Shown here: in pieces, positions 18,501 to 25,891 of the stretch
Layout of the letters: each line of letters starts with the position of its first letter
How positions within the stretch are numbered: position 1 is the first letter of the stretch
NCBI RefSeq assembly: GCF_004348825.1
Contig: NZ_SMJU01000015.1
Location: 1 to 64,000, forward strand
DNA length: 64,000 nt
Direction of reading: 5' to 3'
From: Arundinibacter roseus
GTDB lineage: Bacteria; Bacteroidota; Bacteroidia; Cytophagales; Spirosomataceae
Position numbers and translations under genes: made by a program
Notes under the pieces: model-generated
Database searches by the model: none
Told to the model about the DNA's origin: nothing
What the model saw: only the letters and a program-made list of their open reading frames with translations

Positions 18501-18582
18501 AGTAAACGGACAATTAAAAAAATCCAAAGCCCCAGTCGTTTCTCTTCGCAGCCAGGAAGAGTTTATGAAAAGTGACAGCTGA
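15505..18582 (+). CDS. VPS10/sortilin-like beta-propeller (BNR repeat) exported protein
   Basis: A 1025-residue exported protein. The signal peptide ends at AHAQ (about residue 21). It is followed by two beta-propellers built from repeats with the BNR/Asp-box form S-x-D-G-G-x-T-W: KTVDGGVTF, STDGGQSW, TTDGGKTW (twice), SEDRGETW, TVDGGQNW and others, over about residues 60-720. A linker domain (about 760-870) contains the APAGTYKVVLT-like strand LPAGTYKVVLTKG. The last 130 residues are helical, probably coiled coil. Such Bacteroidota proteins are annotated as glycosyl hydrolase or VPS10 domain-containing, but no glycosidase active site is evident and enzymatic function is not established. It is a single gene with a terminator at 18607. 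Confidence 0.82.
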   Translation: MMKKFTFFLAVLLPGLLAHAQEAIPLKGDELFGSLRARHIGPALMSGRISDIEGHPTDARIVYIGAAGGGVWKTVDGGVTFKPIFDKHNQSIGSLAIDPTRPDQVLWVGTGECWTRNSVTIGDGLFKSTDGGQSWNRMGLEKTERIASIQVNPKSPDIVYAAAMGPLWGPGADRGLYKTTDGGKTWEKILYIDENTGCSEVTLDPQNPEIVYAAMWEHRRTAYSFSSGGEKSGLFKSTDGGKTWNKIHTGFPTGQLGRIALAVAPSQPNRLYAVIESDKDATKGLYRSDNAGESWERTNGDFELTVRPFYFSRIVVDPRNPDVLCKAGLSGSISRDGGKTFKALGNMHADIHDIWFDIKDSDRMYVATDGGLYRSWNGGSVLEMVKNLPISQFYQVSLDNATPYKIYGGLQDNGSWYGPSESPGGIENRDWFSVGAGDGFRVYRHPTQANIIYSEMQGAEYIWRYDTELKQMKIIKPYPEANEPKLRFNWNAALNISPHKPDRLYVGSQFLHRSEDRGETWTKISPDLTTNDPAKQMQQNSGGLSMDNSGAENHCTIFSVNESPLDENIIWVGTDDGNVQVTTDGGKTWTNVVGAIEGLPKNTWAYQVEPSRFDKNSCYVVFDGHAQNDMKPYVFKTTDLGKSWKSVVTSDVKTFVRHIKEDVENPDLLFLGTEMGLYITVDGGQNWSQFTNNMPPVAVHYLAIHPATNDLVMATHGRGILILDDVSPLRQVTKEVIAKDVHFFERKPTIVREDSPFVEGGDTGEFVGENPTRVAQIIYYLKSRHTFGKMNMEIFDKDGKRVADMVPGKAKGINIVTWNYQYKMPKIAKGKTFSSGGFATPTLPAGTYKVVLTKGAKTYESTVALASDPRSLYTAEDRALQYSTTMKLYNMTEQLAYVVDRADALRDSISTKIKTNSKLGKGLEPVQKQLLALKEKMVVTTGDNYVSTAEPQLREKIADLYSEVSGYLGRPTNAQLDRLTGLEKELENAEKAVGEVVEKVNGQLKKSKAPVVSLRSQEEFMKSDS

Positions 18583-18606
18583 TTTTTTGAAACACATCCA
18601 ATAACG

Positions 18607-18640
18607 AAAACAGCCGGACTCGCGAGGGTCCGGCTGTTTT
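18607..18640. terminator. Bidirectional terminator between convergent genes
   Basis: AAAACAGCCGGAC (18607-18619) pairs perfectly with 18628-18640. It carries T tracts on both strands and is placed between the VPS10-like gene and the convergent PhyH gene. Confidence 0.88.
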
Positions 18641-18661
18641 GGTTTATTAACTTATTTTCAT

Positions 18662-19627
18662 TCACCATTTTTCCAATCCTAGTAATTTCCTGCCCAATTC
18701 ACTTAACTCCGCGGTAGGGTAGCGGGTTTGTTCCAGTTGGCGCGGGTCGCCGGGGAAGGCGTAGCCTTGTGGCGCAATCCTGTTTTTCCAGGAAGTAACT
18801 CGCCACTGCCGAAGCTGTTCGTTGTCTTCTTCGGCGGGCATCATCGAAATGTACTGCGCAATTCGGACTTTATCTTTGGAATAATTTGGTCGAATGCCGT
18901 GAGGTTGTAGGCTATTGAAAATCAGTAAATCACCGGCTTCGAGTTTGACTTTCACGAGCTTTTCTTCAAAATCGGTGATGTCAGGCTGAAAGCGGTGTCG
19001 GTCGGCGGGTTGAGTCAATTTCCAGGTATTGTAGGTACGATACAGTTCCGGTATGCACTGAAAACCTCCCATGTTTTCGTCGGTTTGGTCGGCGAGGGCC
19101 AACACTCCCTGTACGTTTTGGGGCTTGGTTTCGGGATCATAGTCCCAATGTATAAAACCTTTGTAGTCGAAGCCCGGCCTGATCGGAAAATTCAGGTTGG
19201 CGCGGTCAATAGTCACCCACAATTTTTCGGTTCCCCAAATATCTACAAAAGCATCATAGACGCGCTGCATTTGCCGGTTATTCCACAGATGCTGATTGTT
19301 GTAGACCTCTACCATGCCCGTTCCGGCAAGTTCTTTCATCTGCATTTCGGCCCGTGGCGCGGTATACCATGTATCCGGATTAGCCGGATCTTTTTCTTCG
19401 AACTCCCACAAAAACGCCGCTGTTTCCAGCGCCTGCTGCCGTGAAACCGCATTTTTTACAACGATATACCCATTTTGAATCCAGAATGTCCAGTCTTCTT
19501 CACTCAGAACCCGCAGCGGCTGCCCGTTTGAGCGATCGTTTAGACTTAGTTTACTACTCGTAGCGGTGGAAGGATTGCCGGGAATATCCTGATGCGCATT
19601 ATTCGGAATCATGGTAGGGGTTTCCAT
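18662..19627 (-). CDS. Phytanoyl-CoA dioxygenase (PhyH) family protein
   Basis: A 321-residue Fe(II)/2-oxoglutarate-dependent oxygenase of the PhyH family. The metal triad is readable: the H-x-D pair in FIHWDYDPETKPQ (about residue 158) and the distal His in NSLQPHGIRPNYS, with the following Arg (GIRPN) in the position that usually holds 2-oxoglutarate. LAGTGMVEVYNNQHLWNNRQ and GGFQCIPELYRTYN (the GxxxxxPG-like loop) support the fold. The substrate cannot be told from sequence; the family hydroxylates lipids, amino acids and small metabolites. A TACATTTG box lies upstream on the minus strand at 19667-19660. Monocistronic, convergent with the VPS10-like gene. Confidence 0.85.
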   Translation of the reverse strand: METPTMIPNNAHQDIPGNPSTATSSKLSLNDRSNGQPLRVLSEEDWTFWIQNGYIVVKNAVSRQQALETAAFLWEFEEKDPANPDTWYTAPRAEMQMKELAGTGMVEVYNNQHLWNNRQMQRVYDAFVDIWGTEKLWVTIDRANLNFPIRPGFDYKGFIHWDYDPETKPQNVQGVLALADQTDENMGGFQCIPELYRTYNTWKLTQPADRHRFQPDITDFEEKLVKVKLEAGDLLIFNSLQPHGIRPNYSKDKVRIAQYISMMPAEEDNEQLRQWRVTSWKNRIAPQGYAFPGDPRQLEQTRYPTAELSELGRKLLGLEKW

Positions 19628-19902
19628 GTATTGTGCAAGTTTAGGTAGAAATACTACTACAAATGTATCGCATAACTAGCCAAACTGAAAAGATTTTGAG
19701 CGTAAAATGGAAGCGAGATGGGTAAAGTCAGGATAATACTCTTGTTTTTTCAGAAAAGGGGACTTAATGGTTGAGGATTAACCAACGTGGAATTTTGTTT
19801 TGTGTAAAGTTTTTTAAAAAAGATTAAACAAAAAAATAAACAACCCGTTCATAACGATAATCAACAAACTGAAAATCAAGTAAACATCAAACAAACAAAC
19901 GT

Positions 19903-20415
19903 ATGAACAAGGCATCATTTTTGACAAAAATCAGTTTAATCGCCGTCATGATCTTCGGAGTTATGGTTCAGGCACGTGCACAAACGCCAACGGGAAAAGA
20001 TTTGGCAGGCAGCGCCGGACTTTCTGAAAACCACACTACTTTGCTCGCCGCATTGAAAGCAGCCGGATTGGCAGACCAAGCTTCCGCTGCCGGTCCGTTT
20101 ACGGTGTTTGCGCCCGACAATGCCGCGTTTGACAAACTTCCCGAAGGAACCGTAGCAACCTTGTTGAAGCCCGAAAACAAGAAGACTCTCTCAGGAATTC
20201 TGTTGTACCACGTGGTGCAGGGAGCTGTTTTGTCCTCTGCTTTGAAGGATGGACAGGTAATCAAAACGGTAAACGGAGCGTCATTGACCGTGCGCATGAA
20301 AGACGGAAAAGTAATGCTCGAAGACACCAAAGGTGGAATGTCAACCGTAACGGCGGCAGATATTCAGGCCACCAACGGCGTCGTACATTCGATTGATTCG
20401 GTGTTGATGCCATAA
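19903..20415 (+). CDS. Exported fasciclin (FAS1) domain protein
   Basis: A 170-residue protein with a signal peptide (MNKASFLTKISLIAVMIFGVMVQARAQ) and a single FAS1 domain. The two hallmark motifs are present: FTVFAPDNAAFDKLPEGTV (H1) and LLYHVVQGAV...NGVVHSIDSVLMP (H2 with the conserved His). FAS1 proteins mediate adhesion or bind hydrophobic ligands; single-domain secreted forms are common in Bacteroidota. About 275 bases of AT-rich sequence precede it, and I see no further gene there. A hairpin at 20454 separates it from the convergent madM gene. Confidence 0.9.
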   Translation: MNKASFLTKISLIAVMIFGVMVQARAQTPTGKDLAGSAGLSENHTTLLAALKAAGLADQASAAGPFTVFAPDNAAFDKLPEGTVATLLKPENKKTLSGILLYHVVQGAVLSSALKDGQVIKTVNGASLTVRMKDGKVMLEDTKGGMSTVTAADIQATNGVVHSIDSVLMP

Positions 20416-20453
20416 GGAAAAGTTGGAGTGAGGAGGAAAAGCCATGAAAATGA

Positions 20454-20487
20454 ATCACCCGCCCGGACGCAAGTCTGAGCGGGTGAT
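20454..20487. terminator. Hairpin between convergent fasciclin and madM genes
   Basis: ATCACCCGC (20454-20462) pairs with GCGGGTGAT (20479-20487), followed by CTTTATTTT. It is placed to serve both convergent transcripts. Confidence 0.7.
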
Positions 20488-20522
20488 CTTTATTTTGGGG
20501 CAGATGAAAGATTTATTTTTTC

Positions 20523-21281
20523 TCAAAAGAATAATTGCAAAAATAAATACAAGATTGAAGGGCAAAGCAAACAGCCAAGTCCTGTATAAAAAGTGGCCGT
20601 AAGTGCGCCATAAGGTACGAGCACCGGATCAGTGGCAGCGAGTCCGGCAGTTACTCCGCTTGTGGTGCCCATGAGCCCGCCAAAAATCATGGCGGCATGT
20701 GGCGAACGCAGGCCGATATGCGGTGCAAGGAATGGCGTTCCGACGGTAACAACCAGGGTTTTGACCACTCCGGCGGCAATGCTGAGGGCAATAACATCCG
20801 AACTGGCACCAATTGCTCCTCCCGTAACGGGACCTACAATGTATGTACAAGCTCCGGCTCCAAGAGTGGTAAGGCTGACGGCATCGGTGTATCCAAAAAA
20901 CAGACCAACCGCTACCCCGCTGAAAAAGGAAAGGAAAATTCCCAAAAAAAGAGAAAGTACTCCCGCCCAACCGGTACTGCGCATCACGAGCAGGCTCGCG
21001 CCCATGGCAGTGGCAAGCACGGCAAAATCGCGGAACATAGAACCGCCCAAAAGCCCAAAACCGGCAAAAAATGGGATGTCTGCAATACCTTTGGTCCCGC
21101 CGGTGTAGTGCCCGCCAAGGTAGGCCAATATAAGCCCGATGAGGATCGCTAAGGCAGAGCCCGGTATTTTTTTGCGGGTCAGGTGTGTAGAAAAGATGCT
21201 TGCTACAAACATCAATACCCCTACCACCAAAAAGGCAACAATCAATCCGTTTTTCAGGACAAAAGCAGTTAGCGTTTCCAT
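20523..21281 (-). CDS. madM: Malonate transporter, MadM subunit
   Basis: A 252-residue integral membrane protein matching MadM, the large subunit of the Na+/malonate symporter MadLM. It has about eight hydrophobic segments, the N-terminal KNGLIVAFLVVGVLMFVASIFS, the Gly-rich blocks PFFAGFGLLGGSMFRDFAVLATAMGA and GPVTGGAIGASSDVIALSIAAGVVKT, and GGLMGTTSGVTAGLAATDP. Length is close to known MadM (about 255). It follows madL by 7 bases and is the last gene of the matB-madL-madM operon, which imports malonate and activates it to malonyl-CoA. Confidence 0.88.
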   Translation of the reverse strand: METLTAFVLKNGLIVAFLVVGVLMFVASIFSTHLTRKKIPGSALAILIGLILAYLGGHYTGGTKGIADIPFFAGFGLLGGSMFRDFAVLATAMGASLLVMRSTGWAGVLSLFLGIFLSFFSGVAVGLFFGYTDAVSLTTLGAGACTYIVGPVTGGAIGASSDVIALSIAAGVVKTLVVTVGTPFLAPHIGLRSPHAAMIFGGLMGTTSGVTAGLAATDPVLVPYGALTATFYTGLGCLLCPSILYLFLQLFF

Positions 21282-21288
21282 GGATTAG

Positions 21289-21651
21289 TTACTGGGTTTT
21301 TTTGGCCAGGCGGGTGAGAAGGGGGAGGGCTGCCATACCCAATACTACGGGAATAAAACCTGCGGCAAGGGCTATGAATCCGCTGGAAACGGCTAGTTTG
21401 ACATTTTGAGTAGCGGCCATCGCCACAATAATCGGAATGTACATGTGATTCCAGAACTGAATGCCGTTTTCGGTGTGGAGCGTGAGTGCGCCTTTTTTGC
21501 GAAGCCAGTCGCTGAGGACAACCAGAAACAACATGGCAAATCCTACACCGCCAACGTTGGCTTGTACGCCAAGGAGGTTCCCGAGATAGTCGCCCAGTAG
21601 CTGACCGACTGTGTAGCAAAAGGCCAAAAGGGCAACGCCGTATATAATCAT
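21289..21651 (-). CDS. madL: Malonate transporter, MadL subunit
   Basis: A 120-residue membrane protein with four hydrophobic segments. It opens MIIYGVALLAFCYTVGQLLGDYLG, the typical MadL N-terminus, and contains VNVGGVGFAMLFL-like (QANVGGVGFAMLFLVVLSD) and GIQFWNHMYIPIIVAMAATQNV blocks characteristic of the small subunit of the malonate/Na+ symporter. It lies 13 bases after matB and 7 bases before madM, so the three genes form one operon. Both subunits are needed for transport in characterised systems. The ATG at the 5' end gives the full family length. Confidence 0.88.
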   Translation of the reverse strand: MIIYGVALLAFCYTVGQLLGDYLGNLLGVQANVGGVGFAMLFLVVLSDWLRKKGALTLHTENGIQFWNHMYIPIIVAMAATQNVKLAVSSGFIALAAGFIPVVLGMAALPLLTRLAKKTQ

Positions 21652-21664
21652 GAATGAGGGCGAA

Positions 21665-23152
21665 TTAGAAAAGTTTTTTCAACTCATTTTTGGTCACTTT
21701 ACCCATGGCATTTCGGGGTAGTTCTGCCAGGATTTTGTAAGAGCGGGGTATTTTGTAGGCCGGCAGTTTTTCGCGTAGCCAGTTCTTGAGCGTTGAAAGA
21801 TCCAGATCATGCGGATGCTCCACCACAAGGACCGCAGCCACCAGCTCGCCCCACTCTTCGTCGGGAATGCCAAGTACGCTGCAATCGGTGATGTCGGGAT
21901 GAGCACGCAACACTTCTTCTATTTCCAGGGCAGAAATTTTATATCCGCCCGATTTGATAATATCAATCGAATCGCGCCCCAAAATGCGATAGTAGCCATC
22001 TTCTACAATGGCAATATCGCCCGTTTTGAACCAGCGATCTTCGGTAAAAGCCTCGCGGGTAGCGTCGGGTTTGTTCCAGTATTCAAGAAAAAGAGTTGGA
22101 CCTTTAACCTGAATTTCACCCGGGTTTCCCTGCTGCAATACCTGATCCTGCTCGTCTACAAGCCTGACTTTTACCCCCGGCAGCGGCTGACCGATGTATC
22201 CGGCGCGGCGCTTGCCCTGGTAAGGATTGCTGATACCCATGCCGATTTCGGTCATGCCGTAGCGTTCCAGCAGGGTATGACCGCTGATGGTTTGCCATTT
22301 TTCCAACACCGAAACCGGTAAGGCTGCCGAGCCCGAGACCATCAGCCGAAAGCGGGAAAGAACCGCAGAAATCTCCTGCTGCTGCTCTGCCGACAAATGT
22401 TCATAGTACGTAATGAGCTTGAAGTAGATCGTCGGAACAGCCATAAAAACATTGATTGATCCTTTTTGAAATGCCTCAAATACAGCTTCTGCCGAAAATG
22501 CCGGGAGAAATTCTACCGTAGCACCAGCCCAAAGCGCACACGAAACGACATTGATGATGCCGTGCACATGATGCAGCGGCAACACACAAAGAATATGATC
22601 TGAATTGGTCCATTGCCAGGCTTCTACCAGCGTACTAATCTGCGCATTAAGCGCTCCATGAGTAGTTACTACGCCTTTGGGTTGGCTGGTTGTTCCGCTT
22701 GTATACAGAATCATAGCCCGACGCTGAGGCGCAAGTTCGGGGAGGGTTTTCTCAGAAAAATCCTGAGTGGGTTTTTGATCCAATGAAATAAAACGTAAGC
22801 CTTTTTGGGCCGCAAGAGGAGCCAAAAGTGCCGCGTATTCGCCACTTGCTACCACGATTTCGGCGCCGGTATCTTCCAGCACGTATTGCAAAGAAGGCAG
22901 CGGATAGCTGATACTTAGCGGAACGGCAATGCCTCCGGCCCGCCAAATGCCCCATTGTACAAATACGTAATCAAAGCCGGGCTCTATCATATAGGCCACG
23001 CGCATTTCCTGTAAATCGGATGTTTGGCCCAGCAGCTGATCGGCAAATTGGCCGGAGGCCTGCATCAATTGTTGATATGAAAAGGTTTGGCCGTGGCTAA
23101 TGACTGCCTGACGGTTGAGGTGCCGGGTAGCGTTGGCAACTAATGAAAGCAT
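21665..23152 (-). CDS. matB: Malonyl-CoA synthetase-like acyl-CoA ligase
   Basis: A 495-residue member of the ANL (AMP-forming acyl-CoA synthetase) superfamily. Key motifs are the P-loop-like A3 core MILYTSGTTSQPKGVVTTHG (about residue 150), YGMTEIGMGISNPY (A5), WFKTGDIAIVEDGYYRILGR (A7/A8 hinge) and the C-terminal lysine in LPRNAMGKVTKNEL (A10). Length and the adjoining malonate transporter genes support malonate as substrate (malonate + CoA + ATP to malonyl-CoA); the specificity is inferred from context. First gene of the operon, with a TATATTTG box on the minus strand at 23198-23191 about 40 bases upstream. It is divergent from the cco operon. Confidence 0.85.
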   Translation of the reverse strand: MLSLVANATRHLNRQAVISHGQTFSYQQLMQASGQFADQLLGQTSDLQEMRVAYMIEPGFDYVFVQWGIWRAGGIAVPLSISYPLPSLQYVLEDTGAEIVVASGEYAALLAPLAAQKGLRFISLDQKPTQDFSEKTLPELAPQRRAMILYTSGTTSQPKGVVTTHGALNAQISTLVEAWQWTNSDHILCVLPLHHVHGIINVVSCALWAGATVEFLPAFSAEAVFEAFQKGSINVFMAVPTIYFKLITYYEHLSAEQQQEISAVLSRFRLMVSGSAALPVSVLEKWQTISGHTLLERYGMTEIGMGISNPYQGKRRAGYIGQPLPGVKVRLVDEQDQVLQQGNPGEIQVKGPTLFLEYWNKPDATREAFTEDRWFKTGDIAIVEDGYYRILGRDSIDIIKSGGYKISALEIEEVLRAHPDITDCSVLGIPDEEWGELVAAVLVVEHPHDLDLSTLKNWLREKLPAYKIPRSYKILAELPRNAMGKVTKNELKKLF

Positions 23153-23335
23153 GGGCAGAACTGTGTGAAACAGGGGTTAGGGTTCTAAGGCAAATATAGT
23201 AGCATTTTTTGGTGCAGTTCTGATTTTTAAATACGTAATACACAGCGCAGGCTGTAAAAAGCAGGCCTGAACTCTCTTCATACAGGGAAGACTTTACCCG
23301 TCTGATTCTTCTTCTTCACCAACCAACATTACCCG

Positions 23336-23355
23336 AAACTGACCAATGTCAGTTT
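23336..23355. promoter_or_regulatory. CRP/FNR-type palindrome upstream of the cco operon
   Basis: AAACTGAC-CAAT-GTCAGTTT, two perfect 8-base arms around a 4-base spacer, the best copy of the TGAC-N4-GTCA motif in the window. Its centre (23345.5) lies 52.5 bases before the first base of the TAGTTTTG box, putting it near -65 from the expected start. That is a class I-like activator position. Confidence 0.7.
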
Positions 23356-23397
23356 TGTGACCGGTTTCCCCTCATCGTTTGCCGCTAGGCCGGGCGG

Positions 23398-23405
23398 TAG
23401 TTTTG
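23398..23405 (+). promoter_or_regulatory. -7-like box of the cco operon promoter
   Basis: TAGTTTTG fits the Bacteroidota consensus TANNTTTG. A TTTG lies 16 bases upstream (23378-23381). The same octamer occurs in front of hemN (29754-29761). Transcription would start about 50 bases before the ccoS ATG. Confidence 0.5.
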
Positions 23406-23461
23406 ATGCTGAAAACAAGTACACCAGTTCGGGACAGTCACCTTTTAGCAAACGCTTCAAC

Positions 23462-23635
23462 ATGAGTGCATTATTTATTCTAATCGGTTTTAGTTTACTG
23501 GCCGCAGTCGGGTTTCTGGCCGCTTTTGTGTGGTCCGTACGCGACGGGCAGTTCGACGACGATTACACACCTTCTGTCCGTATCCTGTTCGACGATACCC
23601 CCGAGCCTTCTCCACCCCCCGCCAAAAAATCATGA
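23462..23635 (+). CDS. ccoS: cbb3 oxidase assembly protein CcoS
   Basis: A 57-residue single-pass membrane protein starting MSALFILIGFSLLAAVGFLAAFVWSVRDGQFDD, the CcoS signature: one helix followed by WxxxxGQFDDxxxPxxRILFDD. CcoS is needed for insertion of heme b and copper into CcoN. The frame is open upstream to a GTG at 23357, but that extension would cover the promoter and has no CcoS similarity, so the ATG at 23462 is chosen. It is the first gene of the cco operon; ccoNO follows after 62 bases. The C-terminal tail is Pro-rich (PEPSPPPAKKS). Confidence 0.92.
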   Translation: MSALFILIGFSLLAAVGFLAAFVWSVRDGQFDDDYTPSVRILFDDTPEPSPPPAKKS

Positions 23636-23697
23636 AACTTTTAAAATTCCCTTTCAATAAAAACCACTCTTCACTTTAACCAACTTTTTCCTTTATT

Positions 23698-25872
23698 ATG
23701 GTCAACGTTCTAAACACGGATACCGCCCCGGGCGCACTGGATGAATTTCAGTATGACAACCGGATCGTGCGGAACTTCGCCATCGCTACCGTCCTGTATG
23801 GTCTGATCGGAATGCTGGTGGGGGTATTGATCGCTTTTCAGCTGGCGTACCCTTTCCTCAATTTTGATCTTTCCTACACGACCTTTGGCAGGCTCCGCCC
23901 TCTTCACACAAATGCCGTCATTTTTGCATTTGTAGGCAATGGCTTCTTTACGGGATTGTACTATTCTGTACCCCGCATCCTGAAAGCCCCTATGTGGAGC
24001 AAAGCGCTGAGCAACTTCAATTTCTGGGGTTGGCAGCTCATTATTTTGGGTGCAGCTATCACGCTTCCCCTGGGTTTTACGTCTTCCAAAGAATACGCCG
24101 AACTGGAATGGCCTTTTGATATTGCCATTGCCGTGGTGTGGGTGGCTGCTATGATCAACCTGATCATGACTCTGCTCAACCGTCGTACGCAGCATATCTA
24201 TGCAGCGATTTGGTTTTACCTGGCTTCGTTTATCACCGTGGCAATGCTGCACGTGGTTAATAGCCTGGCACTTCCCATTTCACTTTTCAAAAGTTACTCG
24301 TTGTACGCAGGCGTACAGGATGCGCTCGTGCAGTGGTGGTATGGACACAACGCGGTGGCGTTCTTTTTGACCACACCTTATTTGGGTTTGATGTACTACT
24401 TCCTTCCCAAAGCGGCCAATCGTCCTATTTATTCCTACCGATTGTCAATCGTTCACTTTTGGGCGTTGATCTTTTTGTATATCTGGGCCGGTCCTCACCA
24501 CTTGCTCTATAACTCTCTGCCTGACTGGGCCCAAACACTCGGAACCGTTTTCTCAATTATGCTGATTGCACCATCCTGGGGTGGTATGATCAACGGCTTG
24601 TTTACGCTGCGGGGTGCCTGGGACAAAGTGCGCGAAGATGTTGTACTCAAATTTATGGTAGTAGCGATTACTGCTTACGGGATGGCGACGTTTGAAGGCC
24701 CGATGCTTTCACTCAAAAACGTAAACGCAATTAGCCACTTTACCGACTGGACCGTAGCTCACGTACACGTGGGTGCATTGGGATGGAACGGCTTTCTGAC
24801 TTTTGGTATATTCTACTGGCTTATTCCACGCCTGTACAATCAGCCGCTGCACTCGCAGAAACTGGCCAACTTCCACTTCTGGATTGGTACGCTAGGGATT
24901 CTGTTTTATGCCGTGCCAATGTACTGGGCAGGCTGGACACAGAGCTCCATGTGGAAAGAATTTACCGAAGAAGGTCTCTTAAAATATCCTAACTTCCTCG
25001 AAACCGTTACGCAGCTGATTCCGCTTTATGTCTTGCGTGGTATTGGTGGTGTGCTTTACCTGATTGGTTTTGCTACCATGATTTATAACCTCTACGTAAC
25101 CGCCAAAAAAGGTCATTTGGTAGGAGAAGAAACCGCCAAAGCCCCCTCATTGGCTTCTATCTGGAATGTTCCTGAAAAAGAATACTGGCACAGCCGAATC
25201 ATGGAGCGTAAGCCTTTGGTCCTTACTGTGGCAGCACTCGTGGCGGTAGCAATTGGCGGTATTATAGAAATTGTACCGACGTTCATGATTGAATCTAATG
25301 TACCCACGATTGCGAGCGTGAAGCCTTACACACCGCTTGAATTGCAGGGACGTGATATTTATGTTCGGGAAGGCTGTTACGTATGTCACTCGCAAATGGT
25401 GCGCCCGTTCCGCTCGGAAATTGAGCGCTATGGCGAATATTCCAAGGCGGGAGAGTTTGTGTACGACCACCCGTTCCAGTGGGGTTCCAAGCGTACCGGT
25501 CCGGATTTGCACCGCGTAGGAGCCAAGTATCCTGACTCGTGGCACTACAACCACATGGAAGATCCTACGAGTATGTCGCCGGGCTCTATCATGCCTCCCT
25601 ATGCCTTTATGCTGGATGCAACGCTGGATACGACCACGACGGCTGCCAAAATCAGAGCGATGATTACGCTGGGTGTACCGTACGAAGAAGGATATGATCA
25701 GGAAGCTAACCGGGATCTGATGAAACAAGCAGACCAAATTACGGAAAGCTTAAAGCAAAGTGGTATCAAAACAACGTCTGATAAAGAAATCATTGCTTTG
25801 ATTGCCTACCTGCAACGCCTTGGGACTGATATAAAAACCGACAAAGGAGTAGCCTTACAATCAGGACTTTGA
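23698..25872 (+). CDS. ccoNO: Fused cbb3 cytochrome c oxidase subunits I and II (CcoNO)
   Basis: A 724-residue fusion. Residues 1 to about 480 are CcoN: roughly twelve helices with the His-rich sites for low-spin heme b, the heme b3-CuB centre and its ligands. Examples are RPLHTNAVIFAFVGNGFF, WWYGHNAVAFFLTTPYLG, IWAGPHHLLYNSLPDW and VAHVHVGALGWNGFL. After a further helix (VLTVAALVAVAIGGIIEIVP), residues of about 530-724 are CcoO. It has one c-type heme motif CYVCHSQMV (about residue 560) and axial Met candidates in MSPGSIMPPYAFM. It reduces O2 to water with high affinity and pumps protons. CcoNO fusion is a known trait of Bacteroidota. It sits 19 bases before ccoQP. Confidence 0.95.
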   Translation: MVNVLNTDTAPGALDEFQYDNRIVRNFAIATVLYGLIGMLVGVLIAFQLAYPFLNFDLSYTTFGRLRPLHTNAVIFAFVGNGFFTGLYYSVPRILKAPMWSKALSNFNFWGWQLIILGAAITLPLGFTSSKEYAELEWPFDIAIAVVWVAAMINLIMTLLNRRTQHIYAAIWFYLASFITVAMLHVVNSLALPISLFKSYSLYAGVQDALVQWWYGHNAVAFFLTTPYLGLMYYFLPKAANRPIYSYRLSIVHFWALIFLYIWAGPHHLLYNSLPDWAQTLGTVFSIMLIAPSWGGMINGLFTLRGAWDKVREDVVLKFMVVAITAYGMATFEGPMLSLKNVNAISHFTDWTVAHVHVGALGWNGFLTFGIFYWLIPRLYNQPLHSQKLANFHFWIGTLGILFYAVPMYWAGWTQSSMWKEFTEEGLLKYPNFLETVTQLIPLYVLRGIGGVLYLIGFATMIYNLYVTAKKGHLVGEETAKAPSLASIWNVPEKEYWHSRIMERKPLVLTVAALVAVAIGGIIEIVPTFMIESNVPTIASVKPYTPLELQGRDIYVREGCYVCHSQMVRPFRSEIERYGEYSKAGEFVYDHPFQWGSKRTGPDLHRVGAKYPDSWHYNHMEDPTSMSPGSIMPPYAFMLDATLDTTTTAAKIRAMITLGVPYEEGYDQEANRDLMKQADQITESLKQSGIKTTSDKEIIALIAYLQRLGTDIKTDKGVALQSGL

Positions 25873-25891
25873 CCCTCAAATTCTTATTCCA

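Larger units (their letters stand above)
23153..23461. other. Divergent regulatory region between matB and ccoS
   Basis: About 310 bases with no gene. It contains the matB -7-like box (minus strand 23198-23191), the TGAC-N4-GTCA palindrome at 23336-23355, and the cco -7-like box TAGTTTTG at 23398-23405 with TTTG at 23378-23381. A GTG-started in-frame extension of ccoS from 23357 overlaps these elements and is rejected as coding. Confidence 0.6.

Noticed and set aside
23357-23461. GTG-started extension of ccoS
   Set aside because: It covers the promoter region just downstream of the CRP/FNR-type palindrome and does not resemble CcoS.
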